DNA from: an uncultured Rubritalea sp.
GTDB taxonomy: Bacteria; Verrucomicrobiota; Verrucomicrobiia; Verrucomicrobiales; Akkermansiaceae
Direction: 5' to 3'
Assembly (NCBI GenBank): GCA_937923145.1
Contig: CALAJT010000020.1
Span: 1-59,859, forward strand
DNA: 59,859 bases
Shown here: positions 18,149-27,483 of the stretch, piece after piece
Layout of the letters: each line of letters opens with the position of its first letter
How positions within the stretch are numbered: the stretch's first letter is position 1
Made by a program: the position numbers and the translations under genes
The notes under the pieces: model-generated
Databases searched by the model: none
Seen by the model: the letters and a program-made list of their open reading frames with translations, nothing else
What the model was told of the DNA's origin: nothing

Positions 18149-19366
18149 ATGACCTATAAGGAATCGATCGACTGGATTTATTCTACCCAGCAATTTGGCA
18201 TCAAGCTTGGGCTCGATGCGCCTAAGGAATTGCTAGCTCAATATCTAGCGTTCCCGAAGGCGACCACTAAGGTAGCTCACATCGCCGGTACTAATGGTAA
18301 GGGGTCGACATGTGCTATCTTAGATTCACTAGCTCAGGCATCAGGTGTTAGAGCGGGTTTATTTACTTCTCCTCACTTAGTAGACTTCCGTGAGCGTATC
18401 TGTGTGGCCGGTCAGATGATTTCTGAAGTAGACACTGCTAGACACATCACTGCATTGAGAAGTCTTGTCAGTAGCTGGGATAGTCACCCTACATTTTTTG
18501 AATTAGCACTCGTAGTTGCTATGCGTTATTTCCGAGATCAAGAATGTGAAGTCATCATTTTAGAAACGGGAATGGGCGGTAGGTTAGATGCTACAACGGC
18601 AGTGCCGGCTGATGTATGTGGCATAACACCCATCGCGCTAGATCACACTCAGTGGTTAGGCGAGACGATGGCTGAGGTAGCTGGAGAAAAGGCTGGTATA
18701 ATCGTAAACTCATCCCCTGTTTTCTCTGCTAAACAGCATCCTGAATCCGCACGAGTAATCGCTGAAACGGCTAATAGAAATAGAGCAGAACTGCACATCG
18801 TAGACCAGTCTATAGAAGCCTACACTATAGGTTTAGCGGGAGAACATCAGAAAGAGAATGCAGCACTGGCTCTAGAGATGGCGCACTCACTGGGATTTCC
18901 TATGCGCTATGATAATGTGAAAGATGGTTTGGCAAATGTGAACTGGCCGGGTAGGTTTGAGATCATTTCTAAAGAGCCTCTTGAGGTATTAGACGGAGCA
19001 CATAATCCCCATGCAGCAAAAATACTAGTAGAGACATGGCAGCAGAAGTTTCCGGACATAAAGCCAGTGGTTATCTACGGTGCTATTGAGAGCAAGGACC
19101 TCAATGGAGTTTGTGAGCAAATAGCAAAGATCGCTGAGAAGATTATCTTCTGCCCAGTTAACTCTCCTAGAACTGTGGAGTTTAAAGATATTTCTGAGCT
19201 GGAGTGTTTACAAGAATTAGAGCTGTTAGAGAAATTGAACATTGTGGATTCTTTGAGCTTTGCAAGAAATCTAAATTGTCCTATTCTAACAACAGGTTCA
19301 TTGTATTTATTGGGAGAATATAAATCCCTTGCTGTGAGCGAAGTTCATCGTCCAACTAGTCAATAG
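18149..19366 (+). CDS. folC: Folylpolyglutamate synthase / dihydrofolate synthase
   Basis: A Mur-ligase-family enzyme of 405 residues that adds glutamate to folates and, in many bacteria, to dihydropteroate. The P-loop is IAGTNGKGSTCA near residues 45-56; LFTSPHLVDFRERICV, ILETGMGGRLDATTAV and ITPIALDHTQWLG are further family marks, and VLDGAHNPHAAK is in the C-terminal domain. The length is slightly short but complete. It lies between accD and a small membrane-protein gene in the same transcription direction. Confidence 0.95.
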   Translation: MTYKESIDWIYSTQQFGIKLGLDAPKELLAQYLAFPKATTKVAHIAGTNGKGSTCAILDSLAQASGVRAGLFTSPHLVDFRERICVAGQMISEVDTARHITALRSLVSSWDSHPTFFELALVVAMRYFRDQECEVIILETGMGGRLDATTAVPADVCGITPIALDHTQWLGETMAEVAGEKAGIIVNSSPVFSAKQHPESARVIAETANRNRAELHIVDQSIEAYTIGLAGEHQKENAALALEMAHSLGFPMRYDNVKDGLANVNWPGRFEIISKEPLEVLDGAHNPHAAKILVETWQQKFPDIKPVVIYGAIESKDLNGVCEQIAKIAEKIIFCPVNSPRTVEFKDISELECLQELELLEKLNIVDSLSFARNLNCPILTTGSLYLLGEYKSLAVSEVHRPTSQ

Positions 19367-19393
19367 TAAGTTTGTTATTAAATTTTAAAATCA

Positions 19394-19870
19394 ATGCCAG
19401 TAAAACATAGAATACGCCATTCCGCTAAGCCTGTTGAACGCCGTGGAGGCCTGATCAAAGGTAAGAAACCACACCGTGAACAGAATGCACACAAGGTGTT
19501 AAGAAAATGGCCGTATTATAGAGCAATGCTGCTCTGGTTTGCTTGTCTCTTTGTATTATTAGTCTCACTATGTGTCGTGGGATATGGAGTGCATTTAAAG
19601 CAGCCAAAGATCATCTATGTAGGTATAGCCGGCTTTGGATTTTGGTTGTTTCTTAAAGTTTGTTATTTGCTCGCTTGTAAGACAACTACTTGCCCACTTT
19701 GCCGAGCCTGTCATCTAGTAAATGGAAAATCTAGTAAGCATATGAAAGCCTATAAGGTATTTCCATTTTCCTACGCGACTACCGCAGTTTTCACCGCCGC
19801 GTTATCGATGTGTATTCGCTGTATGCACTGTGGAGTCACCTTCGATCTTAATAAGAAACACCGCGAGTAG
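19394..19870 (+). CDS. Small membrane protein with CxxC motifs
   Basis: A 158-residue protein that I do not recognise. The first 45 residues are strongly basic (HRIRHSAKPVERRGG, KKPHREQNAHKVLRKW). Two membrane segments follow (MLLWFACLFVLLVSLCVVGY and IYVGIAGFGFWLFLKVCYLL). The C-terminal region carries cysteine pairs (TCPLCRACH and CIRCMHCG) about 45 residues apart that could bind a metal such as zinc. It sits in the housekeeping run between folC (27 bases) and trhO (58 bases). Possibly a lineage-specific envelope protein. Confidence 0.78.
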   Translation: MPVKHRIRHSAKPVERRGGLIKGKKPHREQNAHKVLRKWPYYRAMLLWFACLFVLLVSLCVVGYGVHLKQPKIIYVGIAGFGFWLFLKVCYLLACKTTTCPLCRACHLVNGKSSKHMKAYKVFPFSYATTAVFTAALSMCIRCMHCGVTFDLNKKHRE

Positions 19871-19928
19871 AGAATGATTACGAATGAAAGGGATTGCCCA
19901 TTTCGTAGTATTACGGTAGTCAGGGAGT

Positions 19929-20840
19929 ATGACTGAAGCAGCACCCTATCAAGTATTACTGTACTATATCTACTGTGATATTGAATGTCCAGAGACCTAC
20001 CGTGATGAGCACCGTGAGCTTTGTGAATCACTGGAGCTTTATGGGCGCATTATCGTAGGTAAAGAAGGTATCAATGGCACGGTGTCTGGGACTGTGGAGA
20101 ACTGTGCTAAATACATGCAGGTGATGAAGAATGACCCTCTCACTGCTGATGTAGAATACAAAATAGATCCTGAACAGGGACATGTATTTCCTAAACTTTC
20201 AATCAAAGCTCGTGATGAAATAGTATCTCTAGGACTAGGAGATGAAGACTTTTCACCTACTGAAACTACAGGAGAATATCTTGAGCCAAAGGAGTGGTTA
20301 GAGGCTATGAAAGACCCTAACGCGGTCATTCTGGACACTAGAAATGACTACGAATGGGAACTCGGACATTTTAAAAATGCGATATTGCCCCCAGTTGATA
20401 GCTTCCGTGATCTACCCCAGTGGATAGAAGATAACCGTGAGAAGTTCGAAGGCAAGAGAATCCTAGCCTATTGCACTGGCGGAATCCGCTGCGAGAAATT
20501 CACTGGGCACCTCGTGCGTAGAGGGTTTGATAATGTAAGCCAGCTGCACGGTGGTATTGTCTCTTATGGTAAAGATCCAGAGGTGCAGGGTGAAGATTAT
20601 GATGGTCAATGCTATGTATTTGATGAGCGTATCGGAGTGCCTGTGAACTCAAAGAACCCTTCAGTCATAGCGCACTGTGTGCACTGCTCTGAGCCGTGCG
20701 AGCGCTATATTAACTGTGCTAACAAACACGAATGTAATGACCAGCACTTCAGCTGCGAATCATGCGAGGAGAAAAATCAAGGTTGCTGTTCTGCAGAATG
20801 CATCGAAATTATTGCTAGCCAGAAATTAGAAACTATTTAA
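19929..20840 (+). CDS. trhO: tRNA uridine(34) hydroxylase (TrhO, rhodanese family)
   Basis: A 303-residue rhodanese-like protein of the YceA/TrhO family, which makes 5-hydroxyuridine at position 34 of certain tRNAs. The N-terminal ferredoxin-like domain (YQVLLYYIYCDIE, IIVGKEGINGTVSGT) is followed by the rhodanese domain with LDTRNDYEWELGHFKNA and the active-site loop AYCTGGIRCEK near residues 181-191. The C-terminus is a Cys-rich metal-binding region (HCVHCSEPCERYINC, CESCEEKNQGCC). Full length. lspA follows after 12 bases. Confidence 0.94.
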   Translation: MTEAAPYQVLLYYIYCDIECPETYRDEHRELCESLELYGRIIVGKEGINGTVSGTVENCAKYMQVMKNDPLTADVEYKIDPEQGHVFPKLSIKARDEIVSLGLGDEDFSPTETTGEYLEPKEWLEAMKDPNAVILDTRNDYEWELGHFKNAILPPVDSFRDLPQWIEDNREKFEGKRILAYCTGGIRCEKFTGHLVRRGFDNVSQLHGGIVSYGKDPEVQGEDYDGQCYVFDERIGVPVNSKNPSVIAHCVHCSEPCERYINCANKHECNDQHFSCESCEEKNQGCCSAECIEIIASQKLETI

Positions 20841-20852
20841 AGAAATAAATTT

Positions 20853-21452
20853 ATGCCACGATTATTGCCCTACATTCTCAAGCTCTCTATCCCACTGATC
20901 GTTCTAGATCAAATCACTAAATGGTGGGTTGTCTTCACCTTCAAAGATCCGAATCAGTTTAACAATCCAGAGGCACCAGGCATCTTTAAAATGGTGATTA
21001 TTGATGATTTTCTGAACTTTATCCGAGTGCATAATCAGGGTGTAGCTTTCGGAATGGGTAATGGTAGTTCATGGGCACCGATCGTCTTTCTCATCGTCCC
21101 ATTTGTAGCTCTTATAGCCATTACTATTCTTTGGAGAAAGAAAGTGTTCGTGGGCATATCTAAATACTCAGCCCCGCTCTTAATAGCAGGTATTATAGGC
21201 AATCTGATCGATCGTCTATTCCAGGGCTTCTGGCTAGAAGGAGCTAAGGATATGAGTTTCTGGGAGCGTCTAAGCCAAGGTTATGTAGTGGATTTTATCG
21301 ATGTGAAGTTACCTTTCAGGATACCTTTTACAGAGAACATCATGCCGACTAACCACTGGCCGTGCTTTAATGTGGCGGACTCGTGTATCTGTATCGCCGC
21401 AACGCTGCTGTTCCTCTCTGCATTCAAGCCAGAGGAGCAAAAAGAAAGCTGA
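20853..21452 (+). CDS. lspA: Lipoprotein signal peptidase
   Basis: The aspartic membrane peptidase that removes signal peptides from prolipoproteins. The 199-residue protein has the expected four hydrophobic helices and the motifs IVLDQITKWWV, FIRVHNQGVAFGM, the first catalytic Asp in GIIGNLIDRLF and the second in FNVADSCICIAATLLFL. It is about 30 residues longer than the E. coli enzyme, mainly from an insertion around residues 125-145 (FWLEGAKDMSFWERLSQG). It ends the co-directional run that starts at 15561; a strong terminator overlaps its stop codon. Confidence 0.95.
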   Translation: MPRLLPYILKLSIPLIVLDQITKWWVVFTFKDPNQFNNPEAPGIFKMVIIDDFLNFIRVHNQGVAFGMGNGSSWAPIVFLIVPFVALIAITILWRKKVFVGISKYSAPLLIAGIIGNLIDRLFQGFWLEGAKDMSFWERLSQGYVVDFIDVKLPFRIPFTENIMPTNHWPCFNVADSCICIAATLLFLSAFKPEEQKES

Positions 21453-21472
21453 GATATAAATCTCAGCTTTCT
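21443..21472. terminator. Bidirectional terminator after lspA
   Basis: A perfect 13-bp stem (AGAAAGCTGAGAT with ATCTCAGCTTTCT) around a 4-base ATAA loop. It overlaps the lspA stop codon and lies between lspA and the convergent gene ending at 21499. It has A-rich sequence on one side and CTAAAAATTT on the other, so it probably acts for both directions. Confidence 0.85.
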
Positions 21473-21498
21473 AAAAATTTCATATTACTAGCAGAACA

Positions 21499-22074
21499 CT
21501 ATCTAGGCCAAGCTAGGTGTAGATGTGTGGAATGAGCGCGGTCGCCAGGTCCTAGGACCTCAGTAGCTCCTCTAGCTCTTCCAGTGCTCATGAAGCTACG
21601 GTAGTATGGGTTATTATAACCTACTTTTCTGCCATTGATCATATCTACATCAAATGCGATGCCGCTGTAGTGTCTGGAGTTACTACTGTGCGATCCGCCA
21701 GCAATAGATGTAACACGGTAGGAATAGCCTTTCGTATCAGCTAGGTAGAGCATAGTGGTGAGCATTTTATTAAGTAGCTTAGTGTATCCACCTGGAGCTT
21801 TACCGTAGCTAGAGCGTTTAGCGCTGTAGCCTTTAGCCACAGAAGCAATGTTATGATAAGAACTTGCGCCATCTACACGGCCACTTACCTGCTGACGCAG
21901 AAGAGTAATCTTAGGGTGGTTCAGGACTCTACGTGCTAGGACAGCATTAGAGGACATAGCCGGATTAGGCTTAGCTACTGGGATTATTTTAGGAGGCTCA
22001 GGGCTGCTTCCGCAGGAGCTTAAAAAAAGAGCGCTCAAAGCGATCATGGAAGAGTAAATTGATAATTTAAACAT
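21499..22074 (-). CDS. Lipoprotein with M15-like peptidase domain
   Basis: A 191-residue envelope protein. The start chosen, at 22074, gives a lipoprotein signal (MFKLSIYSSMIALSALFLSS then C), so the mature protein is lipid-anchored; a longer upstream frame lacks a signal at its start. The C-terminal 100 residues resemble D-alanyl-D-alanine carboxypeptidase/endopeptidase family M15: SSNSRHYSGIAFDVD gives the zinc His and Asp, and AHSTHLHLAWP gives the second His pair. It probably trims peptidoglycan. It is monocistronic, convergent with lspA, with a shared terminator. Confidence 0.75.
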   Translation of the reverse strand: MFKLSIYSSMIALSALFLSSCGSSPEPPKIIPVAKPNPAMSSNAVLARRVLNHPKITLLRQQVSGRVDGASSYHNIASVAKGYSAKRSSYGKAPGGYTKLLNKMLTTMLYLADTKGYSYRVTSIAGGSHSSNSRHYSGIAFDVDMINGRKVGYNNPYYRSFMSTGRARGATEVLGPGDRAHSTHLHLAWPR

Positions 22075-22354
22075 GAAAGGAGTGTCGGCTGAATCGTAGT
22101 CGATTGTCAATCCGATAGTCTTAGATTGTGGCATCTAAGACTTTAACTGAAATCGATATAAAAAGGTGAGACCAGAAATCTAGGTAGGCAATACCCAGAA
22201 AAAGCTAGAGGAGCTAGTAATATTACAGAAACAAGTAAGAGGTTTTTTAATGAGATTATAATAACGTTGTATTATCAATTTTAAACATACTTGATTTCGC
22301 TTTCATTAACGTCCCATTTATGTTATTGCGAAGTTTCAGCGTAACGCATATAAA

Positions 22355-24730
22355 ATGGGATTTCGATTTTTTCACACATTACTTTGGGTAGGAGGACTCT
22401 TCTTTGGAGTGGTTCCCTTCTTGTGGAAGCATGAATTCCGTGAGGGAGTAGATGCGATATCGTGGGGAGATCATTTAGGATCTGGAGTGCTGGTATTTTT
22501 AGGTCTAGCTGCGATGGGTTCGTTTATCTGGGGAGTGCTAGCACGATTTATCAATGTAGATGTCAAGGGTGTTCGGCAGCTCAAGCGCTGGTTTTGGCTT
22601 GCTGTAATAGTGCAGTCATTGATTTCATTTTTAGGGATTCAAGGTATACTCACTGGTTATAGTTACTATTTTACAGGGGCTGTGGCTTGCATATTGATAG
22701 CTTGGTTTGTATACCTAGGATACGGGGTAAGCTCCGAGATCTGGCCGCAGGTGAAGTCCTTTGGACAATGGCTAGTGAGTAAGAACCAGTGGAATGGTAT
22801 TTTTTATGGTGTGATTTTTCTGATCTTACTTTGGCATAATTATCTGATGGTATTTGATATCAAGCCGTTGAGTTGGAGCTACCATACTAGCTTGATGATT
22901 AATCGAATTTTTAATCAATTGGCAATTGTAGGGACGCTCTATCTTGTTATTCAGTTTTCTGTGGTGGCAGCGCCTAAATGGAGCCGACTATTAGTGTGGA
23001 TGGTGTCTTCGTTGATCCCGATCGCTATTTTCACAGACTCATTTCTAGTAGGAATGTGGAATACCAACTTGGTAGATTTCTTAAATGTTTTTGGTATGGA
23101 AGGCTTTAAGAATATCGAAACTGAACTTAAAGGCGGTGGTGTCCCAGTGTCTATTTTCACTCTAATTTTATCAACAGTGGGAGGAATTGCAGTATTAAGT
23201 GGAGTAGTTTATCTAATGTATTGGATTTCTAAGAAATTGAAGTTGGTGATCACACCGTTGACTATGGTAGTAATCGTCGTAGTCGCAATCCTTGGTGCTA
23301 CCCTAGAGCAAAATTTTGGTAAGACATGGAAGCAGAGAAAGCATGTGATTGCAGAAGAAAATGAGTTTGATATCCAGCTGGGTATTACTTCAAAGCTGGA
23401 GCCGCTAGCTGGCTTCGATGTGAAGTTTAGAGACCATAGCTTTGATCCTGAGCTGATGAATCGAGATGTCTTGAAGAAGCCGAATATATTCATCATTTTT
23501 ATAGAATCCTTCCGTGAGGATTCCCTGAATGAAGAGGTAACTCCTTTCTTATATAAATTTAAAAATACTGAAGCGCAGCCTATCGAACGGAGCTGGGCGA
23601 GTTCTAACGGAACTCATCTCAGCTGGTTTGGTGTATTCACAGGGAGACTGCCCATCCACTGGGAAGATGACCGCGATCGCTGCCGGAAAGAAAGCTGGCC
23701 AGGACTAAACATATTTAATGAATGGAAAGATGCTGGTTATGAGCTACAGATTAATGCACCCGGAGAGCTAGCCTACCGTGACATGGGGAACCATTTCTTC
23801 GGTGAGAAAGGGAGAGTTTTCAGTCTTATTAGAGATAATATCGAGACTGATCCGATCTACGGTAAAGACCTCTCTGAGCGTGAGAGGTTACTGTTAGAGA
23901 GTGTTAAGAGTGATATATCTTCCAGAGTAGAGGGTGGATCCATAGGCTCAGACGGGGGCTTATTCAGTGTGTTCTGTATCGATTCGCCGCACTTTTATTA
24001 TCAATGGCATAGAGATTTCGACCCACCGTTTAAGCCTTATTTCGAAGGGACCTATTTACCATCTAGACCTGATGAAGAGCAACTACAGCTGGTGAAAAAT
24101 AAATATTATAATGCACTAGCCTGGACTGATACTCTAGTAGAAGATTTTTGTCGTCATCTTAAAGCAGAAGGGATCTATGATGATTCAATTGTAATTATCA
24201 TGGGCGATCATGGTGAAGAAATGCAAGATAATGGTGGCTGGCTTCATGTGTCCTCATTAGAGGATGAACAGGTTCGAGTACCTATGCTGGTAAAGTGGCC
24301 GAAGGGAAGCTTAATAGAGAACGGGGGACGTGGCTCTGCTATTAGTGATGCGAGTCACCTGGATATCTTGCCAAGCCTATTGGAGTTTATTTTTGGTTCT
24401 GATGTGGATAGCCTGGCAGGTGTATCTTTACTTAGAGATGAGCCAAGAAGTGCGATAGCTACTACAGCACAGAGTGGTAAGACTAAGGAGGCTATGATGT
24501 TCGTCCAAAATGGCTATAAGGCATATTTTAAATGGCCTAGTTACTGGAATGGGCGTCCTACGGGGCGTATCTACCTTTCTAGAATAACTGGACCAGATGG
24601 TGATATCCATGCGAAGAACCCAGCGGAGTATCAAAAAATCATTAATGAACATTTCGCAGATGCATTGAAGAGGACATTCAGCATATTCACACTGGCAACA
24701 AAGCCTAAGAAGCTGGATTTAGTAAGATAG
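22355..24730 (+). CDS. Membrane sulfatase-family protein (LTA synthase/phosphoethanolamine transferase-like)
   Basis: A 791-residue membrane enzyme of the alkaline-phosphatase/sulfatase superfamily. The first 330 residues hold about eight hydrophobic helices (GSGVLVFLGLAAMGSFIWGV, FYGVIFLILLWHNYL, LVVIVV region). The catalytic domain starts near residue 375 with PNIFIIFIESFREDSL; the candidate nucleophile Thr lies in SSNGTHLSWFGVFTGRLP, and metal ligands are in IVIIMGDHGEEM and GGWLHVSSL. Such proteins transfer phosphoglycerol or phosphoethanolamine to envelope glycans or lipids, or remove sulfate. The substrate here cannot be told. It is a single gene. Confidence 0.82.
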   Translation: MGFRFFHTLLWVGGLFFGVVPFLWKHEFREGVDAISWGDHLGSGVLVFLGLAAMGSFIWGVLARFINVDVKGVRQLKRWFWLAVIVQSLISFLGIQGILTGYSYYFTGAVACILIAWFVYLGYGVSSEIWPQVKSFGQWLVSKNQWNGIFYGVIFLILLWHNYLMVFDIKPLSWSYHTSLMINRIFNQLAIVGTLYLVIQFSVVAAPKWSRLLVWMVSSLIPIAIFTDSFLVGMWNTNLVDFLNVFGMEGFKNIETELKGGGVPVSIFTLILSTVGGIAVLSGVVYLMYWISKKLKLVITPLTMVVIVVVAILGATLEQNFGKTWKQRKHVIAEENEFDIQLGITSKLEPLAGFDVKFRDHSFDPELMNRDVLKKPNIFIIFIESFREDSLNEEVTPFLYKFKNTEAQPIERSWASSNGTHLSWFGVFTGRLPIHWEDDRDRCRKESWPGLNIFNEWKDAGYELQINAPGELAYRDMGNHFFGEKGRVFSLIRDNIETDPIYGKDLSERERLLLESVKSDISSRVEGGSIGSDGGLFSVFCIDSPHFYYQWHRDFDPPFKPYFEGTYLPSRPDEEQLQLVKNKYYNALAWTDTLVEDFCRHLKAEGIYDDSIVIIMGDHGEEMQDNGGWLHVSSLEDEQVRVPMLVKWPKGSLIENGGRGSAISDASHLDILPSLLEFIFGSDVDSLAGVSLLRDEPRSAIATTAQSGKTKEAMMFVQNGYKAYFKWPSYWNGRPTGRIYLSRITGPDGDIHAKNPAEYQKIINEHFADALKRTFSIFTLATKPKKLDLVR

Positions 24731-24837
24731 TCTGTAATAGTAATAGACAACGGTATATTTTTAATAGGTCTTTGTAATAGCCAATTTTAGTGACAGATGA
24801 CATAGTTCATCCTAACCCAGAACTTATAAAATTATGA

Positions 24838-24975
24838 ATGGCAAATGCGATAAATAGAGAAGGTGGAAAAGATGCGGTAAACCTCCGAGATCCGGTAAAC
24901 TTGCGTATTGCTGAGCAGTATGTGAGTGAATTTGGTAATCTCGCGAAAGAATCTACTACGATGATCCTGCCGTAA
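24838..24975 (+). pseudogene. C-terminal fragment of an SPFH/band 7 (stomatin-like) protein
   Basis: A 45-codon open frame (MANAINREGGKDAVNLR, then IAEQYVSEFGNLAKESTTM, ILP, stop). It matches the C-terminal helical end of SPFH/QmcA-type proteins, where a pattern of EGG..AV.LR, AEQY...F..LAKE and T..LP is typical. Everything upstream of this tail is missing. Inside it a 12-base word (GGTAAACCTCCG / GGTAAACTTGCG) is repeated, giving VNLR twice, which looks like a small duplication. It is therefore a gene remnant, not an active small protein. Confidence 0.6.
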
Positions 24976-24978
24976 AAT

Positions 24979-25422
24979 TTAGCTGTATTTTTCTCTCCAT
25001 TCTACTGGTAGGCGCTGGGGGCGTCCGGTGTTGTCTCCTTTCATTTGAACCATGGCTAGTGCTTGCCTGCAGGTGACCAAACATTTATCGATTCCTTCTG
25101 CATAAATTTCAAAGGCGCACCAGAACTTAACGCGTTCGACACTCTCTAGCCGTCCTTTGATACTGAGCTTGTGACCTAAAGTTGCAGGTGAGCGGTAGTC
25201 TACCTCAGTCCTTACCACAACAGGGAATAGTCCAGTATCAGCCATGGATTTCAAATTCATACCGAGTTTCTCAGTAGCGAGTTTAGTGCGGCATGTTTCG
25301 ATCATTCTCAGGTAGGCTAAATTATGAACGACACCTCCGATATCAGTGTCAAAAAACATGACTTCCTCATGAGTTGTAAACTCGGGCATTTGATAGTTAC
25401 TTACTTCAGCTTCGTGATCCAT
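24979..25422 (-). CDS. Acyl-CoA thioesterase (YbgC/4HBT family)
   Basis: A 147-residue hotdog-fold thioesterase. The active-site pattern of the 4-hydroxybenzoyl-CoA thioesterase/YbgC group is visible as FFDTDIGGVVHNLAYLRM near residues 24-41, with the catalytic Asp. VVRTEVDYRSPATLGHKLSI follows, as usual. YbgC is often tied to the Tol-Pal genes, but those are absent here. The gene is single, facing the SPFH remnant on one side and divergent from the gene at 25522 on the other. The substrate chain length is unknown. Confidence 0.85.
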   Translation of the reverse strand: MDHEAEVSNYQMPEFTTHEEVMFFDTDIGGVVHNLAYLRMIETCRTKLATEKLGMNLKSMADTGLFPVVVRTEVDYRSPATLGHKLSIKGRLESVERVKFWCAFEIYAEGIDKCLVTCRQALAMVQMKGDNTGRPQRLPVEWREKYS

Positions 25423-25521
25423 GGCGAGATATTAATGAATCTCCAACAAAGTTCAATCTATCTTGAGTTTAGCGGATAAATAGTTAAGCTAACCGCATAC
25501 TCTACCTTATACACATCTGTC

Positions 25522-27288
25522 ATGTTCTATTTTCGTAACCTAACTATCAGCATTTTCTTATTCAGCACTACTAGCGAGGCGGCTACCTATCCTCGCCCTG
25601 AAATATCGAGTATAATGTTTCACGTAGATAAGCTTCCGCTGGATCAAGATAGAATGAAGAAGGTTACCAGGGATTTGATCACCTTAGCCTCGAAGAATGC
25701 AAATGGTAATCAAAAACAGCTCAACAATAGTGCAAAGTTTTTAGCAATAGCAATCCGTTTAGATTCGAAGAATAAGGACGTGCAGAGGCTAAACATGAGC
25801 TTTAGCAAAGGGGAGAACATCGCAGAGCCTGACAATGCTAGGTATCAAAGGGCTCTTGCTGATACTAATCACCTCATAAGGATACTTTCAAAGGCGGAGA
25901 AATTTACCGAAGCGCAAATATTTGCGGATTACTTAAAAGATGCAGTCACAAGAGTAGCTGGAAGTGACCCAGCATTTAAAGACCATCAAATAAATAAACA
26001 GCGGTGGCAGAATGTAGTGCCTGAGATAGTAGTAAAGCCAGAACGCCAATTGAGCCCTAAGACTACTGAAACAGAGCCTAAAAAAACTGAACCTAAGCCT
26101 AACATAATTGAAGAGCAACCCGTTGCGGATTTAAACCTCAAACCTCAACAGGATCTAGCAGTAAAATGGAATTTCCTCACCTCAACTATAGCAACTCCGG
26201 TTATACTATCCGAGAAGATCAATGATCACACACATCACTACTGGGATATAGCTGGTTTTGATCTGACCTGGAAAGCGCTAGATGAGATAAATAGCTCTAT
26301 TAGAGTGACAATGATACCAGAATATAAGGAGTGGAAAGTGAGAAAATTAGAGAGTAGACTCCAGGACATATTAGCTAGTCACTGGAAGGATTTTCCAAGT
26401 GCAGAGGTGACCGTAAGATTACCTGCAACTTACAGCTCTAAAAGCGGTGATTTGGGAGTGTTGCCGATAGTTACTCAGCTATATGCCTCACTAAAAAATA
26501 CAAGTGTGCCTGCTGGAGTGCAGATGATAGGGAGTGTAAAAAGTAACGGAGAGATATACGGTGGGAATTTTTTTTGGTCCCAGCTAAAAGAGCTACGTAG
26601 TGAAGAAAGCTTTGAGAATACATTGTTTTGTCCACTCTCTGCTGAAAAGGGATTTAAGCAATTAATCGCTCTGGAAGAGGCACAATTCTTCGTGAAAAAT
26701 GAAGTGATATCAGTAAATACCATCGATGACGTGACTAAATATTTCGGCGATGTTTCCGATCCCAACTTAAAATCAGCCAGTGAGAAGTTCGTGAAAATAC
26801 GTAATATGATAGGATCGCGGTCAGTCGGTGCATTCTCAGTAAATAAGGAGTTGAGGGCTGTTTTAGAAGAAATTGTAACTCTTAATCCGAATCACATCTC
26901 AGCTAAAATGATTTTGCTGAGAGGTGATCCGAAGCGAAGCTTAACGCTTGATTCTTACTTTGTGGCGGAAGAATTTAAGTCTTTAATGAATTCGTTGAAA
27001 TGGATAAATGAACGCCAATATGAGATGTTTGGAAGCTCAGATTTATCTAAGAGAGCAGATGAAATTGACGAGCAACTCAAGTCTGTAGCGCGCTATATTG
27101 ATAGTGATGATATAGTAATAGCTACTGCGCTTGAAGACATGGCTGATGAATTAAACATCCTTACTAAATCGCTTAAAAAATCGAGATCTAGTTATCAGTC
27201 ACGTTCCGGAAGGGTTGCTCACGATCGCTTTAAAAAGCATTTTGAAATCGCTCAGAACTTTATCAAGGAGAAGCAGCAGGTAAAATAA
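25522..27288 (+). CDS. Secreted protein with a degenerate Lon (S16)-like domain
   Basis: A 588-residue protein with a signal peptide (MFYFRNLTISIFLFSTTSEA). The first 170 residues are helical with TPR-like character, then a Pro/Glu/Thr-rich linker. Residues about 210-420 follow the outline of the Lon proteolytic domain: EVTVRLPATYSSKSGDLG matches the Lon P-site strand, and GSVKSNGEIYGGNFFWSQL matches the TGEI...GG..EKL segment. The serine nucleophile (GPSAG in Lon) is replaced and the catalytic Lys of EKL is Gln, so it is probably not a protease. The C-terminus is helical. It is a single gene; the function is unknown. Confidence 0.55.
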   Translation: MFYFRNLTISIFLFSTTSEAATYPRPEISSIMFHVDKLPLDQDRMKKVTRDLITLASKNANGNQKQLNNSAKFLAIAIRLDSKNKDVQRLNMSFSKGENIAEPDNARYQRALADTNHLIRILSKAEKFTEAQIFADYLKDAVTRVAGSDPAFKDHQINKQRWQNVVPEIVVKPERQLSPKTTETEPKKTEPKPNIIEEQPVADLNLKPQQDLAVKWNFLTSTIATPVILSEKINDHTHHYWDIAGFDLTWKALDEINSSIRVTMIPEYKEWKVRKLESRLQDILASHWKDFPSAEVTVRLPATYSSKSGDLGVLPIVTQLYASLKNTSVPAGVQMIGSVKSNGEIYGGNFFWSQLKELRSEESFENTLFCPLSAEKGFKQLIALEEAQFFVKNEVISVNTIDDVTKYFGDVSDPNLKSASEKFVKIRNMIGSRSVGAFSVNKELRAVLEEIVTLNPNHISAKMILLRGDPKRSLTLDSYFVAEEFKSLMNSLKWINERQYEMFGSSDLSKRADEIDEQLKSVARYIDSDDIVIATALEDMADELNILTKSLKKSRSSYQSRSGRVAHDRFKKHFEIAQNFIKEKQQVK

Positions 27289-27483
27289 TTAGTCCAGTTT
27301 TCTTAGGGAATCTGGAGCTGATGGCAAGACCTCCATGATGCTTGGTAATCTAGTAGAGTATTACTAGCATGCCCTCGTAGGATGAATACTTTAACAGTCT
27401 GTTTGCGAAAGCCTGATTGGAAGAAGCAGACTGGAGTATGATAGGAGAGAAATTTAGAAGTGATAGGTAGTATATGGGTAATG

